A program made the position numbers and the translations under genes. Positions 18,388 through 25,925 of a DNA stretch of 60,842 nt are shown piece by piece. Origin of the DNA: Candidatus Flavonifractor merdavium (GTDB lineage Bacteria > Bacillota > Clostridia > Oscillospirales > Oscillospiraceae); NCBI GenBank assembly GCA_019119335.1, contig DWXF01000043.1, positions 1 to 60,842 of the forward strand. The letters run 5' to 3'. Within the stretch, counting starts at the first letter, position 1, and the number at the start of each line of letters is the position of its first letter. The notes under the pieces were generated by a model. That model was given only the letters and a program-made list of their open reading frames with translations, did no database searches and was not told the origin of the DNA.

Positions 18388-19448
18388 AGGAATTTTGGAG
18401 TAAGCGGGCGCGGGACCTGGTTCCATACACGCCGGGGGAGCAGCCCCGGCAACGGAAGTGGATCAAGCTCAATACCAATGAGAACCCCTATCCGCCTTCC
18501 CAGAAGGCGCTGGCCGCCATTCGGGAGGCGGCGGGGGAGACGCTGCGGCTCTATCCCGACCCGGAGTGCACCTCTCTGCGGGAGGCGCTGGCCGCCACCT
18601 TTGATCTGAAGCCCGGTCAGGTCTTTGTGGGCAACGGCTCGGATGAGGTGCTGGCCCTGTGTTTTCAGGCCTTTTTTGACCCCGAGCGCACTATTCTGTT
18701 CCCTGATATTACCTATAGCTTTTATTCTGTATTTGCCGATCTGTATGGCCTGAGCTACCGGGAGGTGCCGCTGGATGAGCACTTTGGCCTGCCGCTGGAG
18801 TCCTTTGTGGGGGACAACGGAGGCGTGGTGATCGCCAATCCCAACGCGCCCACCGGCCGGGCGGTGTCCCTGTGCGATATTCGGGCGCTGCTGGAGGGGA
18901 ATCCGGAGTCAGTGGTGATTGTGGACGAGGCCTATGTGGATTTCGGCGCCCAGTCCGCCGTGCCTTTGATTGACAGCTACCCCAACCTGGTGGTGGTGCA
19001 GACCATGTCCAAGTCCCGGGCCCTGGCGGGGCTGCGGGTGGGCTTTGCCCTGGGCAACGAGAATCTGATGGCCGCCCTGAACAGTGTGAAGAACTCCTTC
19101 AACTCCTATACGCTGGACCGGCTGGCGCTGGCGGGGGCGGAAGGGGCCCTGCGGGATGGGGATTACCTGCGGGCGATCACCATGAAGATCTCCAGCACCA
19201 GGGATTGGTCGGCTGACCGCCTGAAACGGATGGGCTTTGAGGTCAGCGATTCCGCCGCCAATTTCCTGTTTATCTCTCACCCCGACATTCCGGCCAAGGT
19301 GCTGCTGGACGGCCTGCGGGAGCGGGGCATTCTGGTGCGCTGGTGGGACAGGCCCCGGATCTCCAACTACCTCCGGATTACCGTGGGTACCGACCAGGAG
19401 ATGGAGGCGCTCTGTCAGGCTCTGGCCCAGATGATAGAGACCGCCTGA
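18384..19448 (+). CDS. hisC: Histidinol-phosphate aminotransferase (PLP fold type I)
   Basis: 354 aa. KLNTNENPYPPS (here IKLNTNENPYPPSQKAL) is the HisC N-terminal signature; GNGSDEVLALCFQAFF, NPNAPTGRAVSL, VIVDEAYVDFG and the PLP-lysine motif TMSKSRALAGLRVGFALGN are all present. It converts imidazole-acetol phosphate to histidinol phosphate with glutamate, though solitary HisC proteins may also act on aromatic amino acids. No other his genes are nearby. Coupled to DUF951 by ATGA. Confidence 0.93.
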   Translation: MKEFWSKRARDLVPYTPGEQPRQRKWIKLNTNENPYPPSQKALAAIREAAGETLRLYPDPECTSLREALAATFDLKPGQVFVGNGSDEVLALCFQAFFDPERTILFPDITYSFYSVFADLYGLSYREVPLDEHFGLPLESFVGDNGGVVIANPNAPTGRAVSLCDIRALLEGNPESVVIVDEAYVDFGAQSAVPLIDSYPNLVVVQTMSKSRALAGLRVGFALGNENLMAALNSVKNSFNSYTLDRLALAGAEGALRDGDYLRAITMKISSTRDWSADRLKRMGFEVSDSAANFLFISHPDIPAKVLLDGLRERGILVRWWDRPRISNYLRITVGTDQEMEALCQALAQMIETA

Positions 19449-19464
19449 GGATACATAGGGATAT

Positions 19465-19497
19465 GGTTCCGCCTGGATTGTCCGGGCGGAACTTTTT
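19465..19497 (+). terminator. Terminator of hisC
   Basis: Stem GTTCCGCC/GGGCGGAAC followed by TTTTTT. Confidence 0.85.
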
Positions 19498-19510
19498 TAT
19501 GCCCAACCGC

Positions 19511-19545
19511 TTCTGACCTTTTTTGTGGACGGGACCTCTTATAAT
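19511..19545 (+). promoter_or_regulatory. Possible promoter of spoIIGA-sigE
   Basis: A TATAAT (19540-19545) lies 36 nt before the spoIIGA ATG. The nearest TTGACA-like hexamer (TTCTGA, 19511) is 23 nt away, too far for a normal sigma-A promoter. Bacillus spoIIG also has an over-long spacer and needs Spo0A, but no exact TGTCGAA box is visible here, so the parallel is only suggestive. Confidence 0.3.
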
Positions 19546-19581
19546 GGGGTCTGCGGTCCGAAGGCGAGAGGAGGAGCGGGG

Positions 19582-20433
19582 ATGACGGTGTATCTGGATG
19601 AGCTGTTTCTCCTGAACTTTGTGGTGGACTATCTGCTGCTGCTGTCAGCCGGACGGCTGGCGGGAGAGGTCCTTTGCAGGAGCCGCCTGGCCTTAGGCGC
19701 CCTGCTGGGAGCCGCTTATGCGGCGGCGGTGTTTTTGCCCGTGGGCGGCTTCCTCCTGCATCCGCTGTGTAAGCTGTGCTCGGCGGTACTGATGGTGCTG
19801 TTGGGATATGGCGGCAGCCGCCGCCTGCTGCGGGTAAGTCTGACCTTCTTTGTGGTATCCGCCGCCTTCGGCGGCGGTATTTTTGCCCTCCAGGCCCTGG
19901 GAAACAAGAGCTTGACCATGAAAAACGGTGTGCTGGCCTCGGCGATGGACCTGCGGCTGATCCTGCTGTCGGCGGCAGGGTGTTACGCGCTGCTCACCCT
20001 GTTGTTCCGCCGGGCGTCCCGGCACAGCGCCCCCCGGGAGCTGGTACCGGCGGTGCTGCGGCTGGATGGACGGAAGGTGGTCCTTACCGCGCTGCTCGAC
20101 ACAGGGAATACCCTGACGGACCCCGCCACCGGCCGCCCGGTCATGGTGGCGGAGGGAGAAAAAATCGCGCCTCTGTTTCCACCTGGGCGGGCCCCCACGG
20201 CGGAGGAGCTGCAGGCCCCGGCGGCGCTGCTGGAGCGCCTGGACCGGGAAGGCTGGCGGGGACGGTGCCGCCTGCTGCCTTATCAGGCCGTGGGAGTAGA
20301 GTGCGGTATGCTGCTGACCCTCCGGCTGGACGGGGCCAGGGTGGGTACAGAGGACTGCGGGCGGCTGCTGCTGGCCCTGTCTCCCACCCGGCTGACCGAT
20401 GGGGGCGGCTACTGCGCGCTGATTGGTACATAA
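19582..20433 (+). CDS. spoIIGA: Sigma-E processing peptidase SpoIIGA
   Basis: 283 aa from ATG 19582, with GAGAGGAGG upstream. The N-terminal half has five hydrophobic segments (VYLDELFLLNFVVDYLLLL onward); the C-terminal half is a cytoplasmic aspartic-protease-like domain with VVLTALLDTGNTLTDP (catalytic Asp) and a late ALIGT. It cleaves the pro-sequence from pro-sigma-E in the mother cell after a signal from SpoIIR. It is followed 27 nt later by sigE, the classical spoIIG order. Confidence 0.95.
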   Translation: MTVYLDELFLLNFVVDYLLLLSAGRLAGEVLCRSRLALGALLGAAYAAAVFLPVGGFLLHPLCKLCSAVLMVLLGYGGSRRLLRVSLTFFVVSAAFGGGIFALQALGNKSLTMKNGVLASAMDLRLILLSAAGCYALLTLLFRRASRHSAPRELVPAVLRLDGRKVVLTALLDTGNTLTDPATGRPVMVAEGEKIAPLFPPGRAPTAEELQAPAALLERLDREGWRGRCRLLPYQAVGVECGMLLTLRLDGARVGTEDCGRLLLALSPTRLTDGGGYCALIGT

Positions 20434-20460
20434 TGGATTGCGGAGAAAGGGGAAAAGCGG

Positions 20461-21180
20461 ATGGGCTGGAGGGTACGTTGGTATGTACGTCTGCAAAAAC
20501 TTCTTGCCCGGCTGGGTCTGTGCCTGCCGGGCAAGGTCATGTATATCGGAGGCAGCGATACGCTTCCGCCGCCTCTGTCCCGGGAGGAGGAGGCGGCGCT
20601 CATCGCCAGCCTGGAGCAGGGGGAGGAGGATGTGCGGGCCAAGCTGATCGAGCGCAATCTGCGCCTGGTGGTGTACATTGCCCGCCGCTTTGAGAATACC
20701 GGAGTGGGGATTGAGGATTTGATCTCCATCGGCACCATCGGTCTCATCAAAGCCATCAATACCTTTCAACCCGCAAAAAACATCAAGCTGGCTACCTATG
20801 CCTCCCGATGCATCGAAAACGAAATTCTGATGCACCTGCGCAAGACCGCCAATCTGAAAAGCGAGGTGTCCTTTGACGAGCCTCTGAATACCGATTGGGA
20901 CGGCAACGAGCTGCTGCTATCCGATATTCTGGGCACGGATAACGACCTGGTGATGAAACCTATTGAGGACGACGTGGACCGGAAACTGCTGCTGGACGCG
21001 CTGGAGAAGCTGGACGGACGGGAGCGGCAGATCATCACCATGCGCTTTGGCCTGGACGGGCGGCCGGAGCGGACACAGAAGGAGGTGGCGGACAGTCTGG
21101 GCATTTCCCAGTCCTATATCTCCCGGCTGGAGAAGCGGATCATTGCCCGGCTGAAACGGGAGATTCTGCGCCTGATGTAA
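20461..21180 (+). CDS. sigE: RNA polymerase sporulation sigma factor sigma-E
   Basis: 239 aa. An N-terminal amphipathic basic pro-sequence ([18 protein letters not shown]) leads to [15 protein letters not shown], the region where Bacillus pro-sigma-E is cut. Region 2 ([20 protein letters not shown], then [20 protein letters not shown]) and region 4 ([20 protein letters not shown]) are complete. It directs early mother-cell transcription. AGAAAGGGG precedes the ATG. sigG, which often follows in spore formers, is not downstream; a strong hairpin and a convergent gene are. Confidence 0.97.
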   Translation: MGWRVRWYVRLQKLLARLGLCLPGKVMYIGGSDTLPPPLSREEEAALIASLEQGEEDVRAKLIERNLRLVVYIARRFENTGVGIEDLISIGTIGLIKAINTFQPAKNIKLATYASRCIENEILMHLRKTANLKSEVSFDEPLNTDWDGNELLLSDILGTDNDLVMKPIEDDVDRKLLLDALEKLDGRERQIITMRFGLDGRPERTQKEVADSLGISQSYISRLEKRIIARLKREILRLM

Positions 21181-21186
21181 GATTTG

Positions 21187-21218
21187 GGGCCGTGGACGGA
21201 ACATGCCGTCCACGGCCC
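21187..21218. terminator. Strong hairpin between convergent sigE and a small gene
   Basis: A 13-bp perfect stem (21187-21199 with 21206-21218), loop of 6. No T-tract on either side, so termination by it is inferred from strength and position. Confidence 0.6.
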
Positions 21219-21227
21219 GCTGCCGCT

Positions 21228-21404
21228 TTAGAAGCCCAGGGTATCCGCCAGGTCGTCCTTCATGTGGTCCATCCGGCGGGCGGCCTTTTTGGCCATCCGG
21301 CGCATGTCGGGGCTCTGCATCCCCTTGGCTGCCACCGCCATGCCGATGGCGGCTCCCGCGATGATTCCCATGCCCATGCCCTCTAAAAACGCGTGCTTTG
21401 TCAT
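21228..21404 (-). CDS. Small glycine-zipper/YtxH-like protein
   Basis: 58 aa from ATG 21404 (GGGAG 8 nt upstream). One hydrophobic Gly-rich helix (GMGMGIIAGAAIGMAVAAKG) and a basic Met-rich C-terminal part (RRMAKKAARRMDHMKDDLAD). It resembles the small YtxH-type or glycine-zipper membrane proteins of Firmicutes, but the family is not certain. Convergent to sigE, so not in its operon. Confidence 0.65.
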   Translation of the reverse strand: MTKHAFLEGMGMGIIAGAAIGMAVAAKGMQSPDMRRMAKKAARRMDHMKDDLADTLGF

Positions 21405-21467
21405 GTGTGATGCTCCCTTCTGCATTGGTGTCCGTCTCTATTATTGCCCGAATTACAGAAAAATCCG

Positions 21468-21496
21468 TTGCTAAAAAATGCGATTCAAGTTATAAT
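21468..21496 (+). promoter_or_regulatory. Promoter of the pyr cluster
   Basis: -35 TTGCTA (21468-21473), 17-nt spacer, -10 TATAAT (21491-21496). The predicted transcript starts near 21503. Confidence 0.75.
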
Positions 21497-21520
21497 GAAA
21501 AAACGAAGAGCAGCATCGTA

Positions 21521-21556
21521 GGGAGGGTCGGCGTAAGGAGCCTGGACCCTTTTTTT
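21521..21556 (+). promoter_or_regulatory. Terminator-like hairpin in the pyrC leader (candidate attenuator)
   Basis: AGGGTCGGC (21524-21532) can pair with GCC and GACCCT (21540-21550, 2-nt bulge), followed by TTTTTTT, between promoter and first gene. I cannot see a clear PyrR-binding loop or a long antiterminator; only about 20 nt precede the hairpin. Confidence 0.6.
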
Positions 21557-21577
21557 GCGTGAGAAAGGAGTGATTGC

Positions 21578-22861
21578 GTGAAACTGCTGATACGCCAGGG
21601 GCGTCTGGTGGACCCGGTGGGGGGCATCGGCGGCGTCATGGACATTTTGTTGGAAGACGGCAAGGTGGCCGTCATCGGCAGCGACATCCGGGAGCAGGAC
21701 GCGGAGATCATCGACGCCAGGGGCCTGACGGTGTGCGCGGGCCTGGTGGATATGCATGTGCATCTGCGGGAGCCCGGCTTTGAGTATAAGGAGACTGTTG
21801 AGACCGGGGCGGCGGCCGCCGCCCACGGAGGCTTTACCTCCATTGCCTGTATGCCCAATACCCGCCCCGTTACCGATAGCCCCGAGGGGATCGACCTGGT
21901 CCGGCAGAAGGCGGCCCAGGCCTGTGGGGTTCATGTCTGGCCCATCGGTGCGGTATCCAAGGGCCAGAAGGGGCAGGAGCTCACCGACTTTGAGGCTCTG
22001 AAGGGGGCGGGGGCGGTGGCGCTCTCCGATGACGGAGTGCCGGTGCAGAACGCCAACCTGATGCGGGACGGCCTGATCCTGGCCCACCGGCAGAATCTGA
22101 CCATTCTCTCTCACTGCGAGGACGCGGACATGGTGAAGAACTACGCGGTGAACGAGGGGCGGATCTCCCGGCAGCTGCGCATCAACGGCCGGCCCGCCAT
22201 CGCCGAGGAGCTGATGGTGGCCCGGGACGCCATGCTGGCGGAGGAGACGGGGGCGGCGGTACATATCTGCCATATCTCCACGGCCAAGTCGGTGGCCATC
22301 GTCCGGCGGTATAAGCGCAAAGGGGTTCAGATCACCTGTGAGACCTGCCCCCAGTATTTCAGCCTCACGGAGGACGAGATTCTCACCCAGGGTACCATGG
22401 CCCGGGTGAACCCGCCCCTGCGCACCAGGGCGGATGTGGAGGCTATTATCGAGGGCCTGAAAGACGGAACCATCGACGCCATTGCCACCGATCACGCGCC
22501 CCATTCCGCCGAGGAGAAGGCAAAGGCTCTTACCGAGGCGCCCAGCGGCATGGTAGGACTGGAGACCGCTCTGGGCGTGACCCTGACCTATCTGTATCAC
22601 ACCAAGGAAATGCCTCTGTCCGATATCCTGCGGAAAATGACCATCAATCCCGCCTGCATTCTCCGCCTGCCCACCAAGGGCCGGCTGTCCATCGGTGCGG
22701 ACGGGGATATGGTGATTTTCGACCCGGCGGAGGAGTGGACGGTAGACCCGGAGCAGTTTGCCTCCAAGGGCCGCAACACCCCCTTCGCGGGAAAAAAGTT
22801 GAAGGGAAAGGTCAAATATACCATCGTTGGCGGCAAGGTGGTCTATCAGGACAAGCCCTGA
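21578..22861 (+). CDS. pyrC: Dihydroorotase
   Basis: 427 aa, class I dihydroorotase length. The metal site GLVDMHVHLREPGFEYKE (HxH) near residue 57 is followed by the CMPNTRPVTDSPE block, ILSHCED, VHICHISTAKSV and ATDHAPHSAEEK, supplying the remaining His and Asp ligands. It closes carbamoyl-aspartate to dihydroorotate. GTG start with AAAGGAG 8 nt upstream. First gene of a four-gene pyrimidine cluster; pyrB, pyrE, carA and carB must lie elsewhere. Confidence 0.96.
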   Translation: MKLLIRQGRLVDPVGGIGGVMDILLEDGKVAVIGSDIREQDAEIIDARGLTVCAGLVDMHVHLREPGFEYKETVETGAAAAAHGGFTSIACMPNTRPVTDSPEGIDLVRQKAAQACGVHVWPIGAVSKGQKGQELTDFEALKGAGAVALSDDGVPVQNANLMRDGLILAHRQNLTILSHCEDADMVKNYAVNEGRISRQLRINGRPAIAEELMVARDAMLAEETGAAVHICHISTAKSVAIVRRYKRKGVQITCETCPQYFSLTEDEILTQGTMARVNPPLRTRADVEAIIEGLKDGTIDAIATDHAPHSAEEKAKALTEAPSGMVGLETALGVTLTYLYHTKEMPLSDILRKMTINPACILRLPTKGRLSIGADGDMVIFDPAEEWTVDPEQFASKGRNTPFAGKKLKGKVKYTIVGGKVVYQDKP

Positions 22862-22903
22862 CCACATACCAACCAGAAATAGAAAAAGAGGAGTTTGAGA
22901 ATT

Positions 22904-23830
22904 ATGTCCTTTGATGCGCTGCAGGAGAAGATCATCGCTTGCAAGAACCCCACCGTGGTGGGGCTGGACCCCAAGCCGGAGTATGTGCCCCCTCACATCC
23001 GCAAGGCCTGCTATGAGCAGTACGGCGAGACCCTGGAGGGCGCGGCCGAGGCCCTCTACCGCTTCAATTGCGGCCTGATGGACGCGCTCTGCGGTCTTGT
23101 GCCCGCTGTGAAGCCCCAGTCCGCCTATTATGAGCGGCTGGGCTGGCGGGGCATGGAGGCGCTGGAGCGCACCATCCGCTATGCCAAGGAGAAGGGCTTC
23201 TTCGTGATCGCCGACATCAAGCGGGGCGATATCGGCTCCACCGCCGAGGCCTATGCCGACGGCTGGCTGGGTACCACCAAGGTGGGGGAGCAGGACCTGA
23301 GCGTGTTCGACGCCGACTGCGTCACCCTCAACGGCTATATGGGGGGCGACAGTGTCAATCCCTTCCTGAAGGTGTGCAGGCAGACCGACAAGTGCACCTT
23401 CTCCCTGGTCAAGACCTCCAATCCCGGCTCCGGCGAGCTGCAGAATGTGACTGCCGGAGAGGGCGACACGGTCTACGGCCTGATGGCCGACCTGATTGAG
23501 AAGTGGGGTGCCGGCACCGAGGGCAAGTACGGCTATACCATGGCCGGCGCGGTGGCGGGAGCCACCCACCCCGATGAGCTCAAGCAGATCCGGGCCCGGA
23601 TGCCTCACACCTTCCTGCTGGTGCCCGGCTACGGCGCCCAGGGCGGTACCGCTGAGGATGTGCAGTACGCCTTCCAGGCCAAGGGCCGGGGCGCCATCGT
23701 CAACTCCTCCCGGGGTATCATCTGCGCCTGGCAGAAGACCGGCAAGGACGGCGCCGACTACCAGGAGGCCGCCCGCAATGCCGCCATCGCCATGCGGGAC
23801 GACATCTGCCGGTTTATCACCATCGAGTAA
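22904..23830 (+). CDS. pyrF: Orotidine-5'-phosphate decarboxylase (type 2)
   Basis: 308 aa from ATG 22904 (GAGGAG 10 nt upstream; an in-frame TTG at 22895 is too close). The family motif FFVIADIKRGDIGSTAEAY carries the DxKxxD catalytic array; NGYMGGDSVNPF and VPGYGAQGGTAEDV are phosphate-binding blocks. Its length and VGLDPKPEYVPPHI opening fit the longer, type 2 OMPDC. It decarboxylates OMP to UMP. Confidence 0.95.
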   Translation: MSFDALQEKIIACKNPTVVGLDPKPEYVPPHIRKACYEQYGETLEGAAEALYRFNCGLMDALCGLVPAVKPQSAYYERLGWRGMEALERTIRYAKEKGFFVIADIKRGDIGSTAEAYADGWLGTTKVGEQDLSVFDADCVTLNGYMGGDSVNPFLKVCRQTDKCTFSLVKTSNPGSGELQNVTAGEGDTVYGLMADLIEKWGAGTEGKYGYTMAGAVAGATHPDELKQIRARMPHTFLLVPGYGAQGGTAEDVQYAFQAKGRGAIVNSSRGIICAWQKTGKDGADYQEAARNAAIAMRDDICRFITIE

Positions 23831-23842
23831 GGAGGAGAGAGC

Positions 23843-24622
23843 ATGCCCATCGAACAGCGCTGTACGATAGTGGAGATGACCCCTCTGAACGACAGCACCT
23901 GGTGGATGACCCTGGAAGTGGGGAAGATGGTGGAGGAGCAGGGCCTTCGGGCTGGTCAGTTCCTCCATGTGGCCTGCGGGGAGGGCAACCTCCTCCGCCG
24001 GCCCATCTCGGTGGCCTGCGTCCTGCCCGACGAGCCGGAGAATACCGCCGCTCTCATCTTCGAGGTGAAGGGGGAGGGTACCCACTGGCTTGCCCGGCGC
24101 AAGGTGGGGGAGCAGGTCAATGTGCTGGGTCCCCTGGGCAACGGCTTTTCCGTGGAAGAGGGAGGCCGCTATCTCCTGGTGGGGGGCGGCATCGGCGTGC
24201 CGCCTCTGCTGGGCTATGCCGAGGCCTACCATAAAAACGCCGTCGCCGTGCTGGGATTTCGCTCGGCCGACCGGGTGATCCTGGCCGACCGTTTCCGGGA
24301 ATGCTGTAAAGAGGTTTACCTTTGCACAGATGACGGAAGCCTTGGGCGCCATGGATTTGTGGACGCACAGGTTCGGGATATTCTTGAAAAGGAAAAAGAC
24401 TTTACGGCAATTTTGGCCTGCGGTCCCAGGCCCATGCTGAAAAGTGTGGCCAAGGTGGCGGCGGAGTATGGCGTACCCTGCCAGGTGTCCATGGAGGAGC
24501 GGATGGCCTGCGGTGTGGGAGCCTGTCTGGGCTGCGCCATCCAGATGGCCGACGGTACCATGAAGCATGTGTGCAAGGACGGCCCGGTATTTGATGCCAG
24601 GGAGGTGGAGTGGAATGTCTAA
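23843..24622 (+). CDS. pyrK: Dihydroorotate dehydrogenase electron-transfer subunit
   Basis: 259 aa. N-terminal FAD-binding barrel with LRRPISVACVLPDE, NAD-binding middle (YLLVGGGIGVPPLLGYAEA), and a C-terminal [2Fe-2S] loop MACGVGACLGCAIQM plus HVCKDGPVF. Passes electrons from PyrD's FMN to NAD+. Its end overlaps pyrD by 8 nt, as expected for subunits made in equal amounts. Confidence 0.96.
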   Translation: MPIEQRCTIVEMTPLNDSTWWMTLEVGKMVEEQGLRAGQFLHVACGEGNLLRRPISVACVLPDEPENTAALIFEVKGEGTHWLARRKVGEQVNVLGPLGNGFSVEEGGRYLLVGGGIGVPPLLGYAEAYHKNAVAVLGFRSADRVILADRFRECCKEVYLCTDDGSLGRHGFVDAQVRDILEKEKDFTAILACGPRPMLKSVAKVAAEYGVPCQVSMEERMACGVGACLGCAIQMADGTMKHVCKDGPVFDAREVEWNV

Positions 24623-25532
24623 AGTGGAGCTGTCCGTCGAGCTGGCGGGTGTGAAACTGAAAAACCCCATCGTGGTGGCCTCCGGTACCTTCGGCTTCGG
24701 CCGGGAGTACGGCCAGTTCTACGACCTGAGCGAGCTGGGCGGCATTTGTGCCAAGGGACTGACCCTTCACCGACGGGAGGGCAATCCGCCTCCCCGTATC
24801 GCCGAGACGCCTATGGGGATCCTCAACTCCGTAGGCCTTCAGAATCCGGGGGTGGATGCCTTTATTGCCGAGGAGCTGCCGGAGCTGCGCAAGCACGACC
24901 TGGTGGTGATTGCCAATATCTCCGGAAACACCCCGGAGGAGTACGGCATCATGTGTGAGAAGTTGTCGGAGGCCGGGGTGGATATGATCGAGGTCAATAT
25001 CTCCTGCCCCAACGTGAAGGCGGGCGGTCTGGCCTACGGTACCAAGCCGGAGCTGGCGGCTGAGGTCACCAAGGTGGCCAAGGAGCACGCCACTGTCCCG
25101 GTAATGGTGAAGCTGTCCCCCAATGTCACCGATATTACTGAGATTGCCAGGGCGGTGGCTGACGCCGGAGCGGACGCCCTGTCCCTTATCAACACCCTGC
25201 GGGGCATGCGCATTGATGTGAACACCCGCCGGCCCATTCTGAAGATGAATACCGGCGGCCTGTCCGGGCCTGCCGTGCTGCCGGTGGCGGTGCGGATGGT
25301 GTGGGAGGTGGCCAGCGCGGTCGACCTGCCGATTCTGGGTATGGGCGGCGTGGCCAAGGGGGAGGACGCGGCTCAGCTGATGCTGGCGGGCGCCTCCGCC
25401 GTGGCGGTGGGCACCGCCTGCTTTGCCGACCCCTATGCGCCCATCAAGGTGCGGGATGAGCTGGCCGAAATCGCCTGTGCTCAGGGCCTTGACAAGGTAT
25501 CTGACCTGACAGGCGGTGTGCGGCCCTGGTGA
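24615..25532 (+). CDS. pyrD: Dihydroorotate dehydrogenase B, catalytic subunit
   Basis: 305 aa from ATG 24615, the start that overlaps pyrK by 8 nt. Class 1B features: NPIVVASGTFGFGREYG, substrate loop MGILNSVGLQNPG, catalytic Cys in VNISCPNVKAGG, and FMN-phosphate sites ILGMGGVAKGEDAAQ and GASAVAVGTA. NAD-linked through PyrK. Last of the pyr genes proper; the next small gene starts 13 nt later. Confidence 0.96.
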   Translation: MSKVELSVELAGVKLKNPIVVASGTFGFGREYGQFYDLSELGGICAKGLTLHRREGNPPPRIAETPMGILNSVGLQNPGVDAFIAEELPELRKHDLVVIANISGNTPEEYGIMCEKLSEAGVDMIEVNISCPNVKAGGLAYGTKPELAAEVTKVAKEHATVPVMVKLSPNVTDITEIARAVADAGADALSLINTLRGMRIDVNTRRPILKMNTGGLSGPAVLPVAVRMVWEVASAVDLPILGMGGVAKGEDAAQLMLAGASAVAVGTACFADPYAPIKVRDELAEIACAQGLDKVSDLTGGVRPW

Positions 25533-25545
25533 GAGAGGAACGCCA

Positions 25546-25881
25546 ATGGAACATACCTATTATGTGTCCTGCTCCATGGAGCAGTGCGGCGGTTTGATCC
25601 ACAGCGCCATTGTGGACGGCAGCATTACCGGAGAGCTGCTGGACCACTATGTGGTGAAGGGGCCCAACGGCCTGAAATGCGCGGTTATGGTGTATGAGAA
25701 GCACTATTGGCGGGCGGGCAATCGCCTGACCCTCACGGTGACGCTTGACAATATGAGCGGCCGTACCAGGGTTCACACCATCGGCGGTGGCGGCGGCGAA
25801 GGTCTGTTCCGCTTTGACTGGGGGGCAGCCGAATCCTTTGAGGGCGTGGTGGAAGAGGCGCTGAGACCCTATGCGCTCTGA
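25546..25881 (+). CDS. Small conserved protein, DUF6054-like
   Basis: 111 aa, no signal peptide. Beta-rich look, with MEQCGGLIHSAIVDGSIT near the N-terminus, a basic VYEKHYWRAGNRLTLTVTL strand pair, then a glycine run (IGGGGGEGLFRFDWGAAESF). This resembles a Firmicutes family I associate with DUF6054; the match is from memory and uncertain. It lies 13 nt after pyrD with GAGAGGA in the gap, so it is likely co-transcribed with the pyr genes. Function unknown. Confidence 0.65.
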   Translation: MEHTYYVSCSMEQCGGLIHSAIVDGSITGELLDHYVVKGPNGLKCAVMVYEKHYWRAGNRLTLTVTLDNMSGRTRVHTIGGGGGEGLFRFDWGAAESFEGVVEEALRPYAL

Positions 25882-25925
25882 AAACGTGGGATGCACGATT
25901 ACCAAAATAAAGCAGGAGTTACAGC

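Noticed and set aside
22895-22903. Upstream TTG start for pyrF
   Set aside because: It lies 1 nt from the ribosome-binding site; ATG 22904 has normal spacing.
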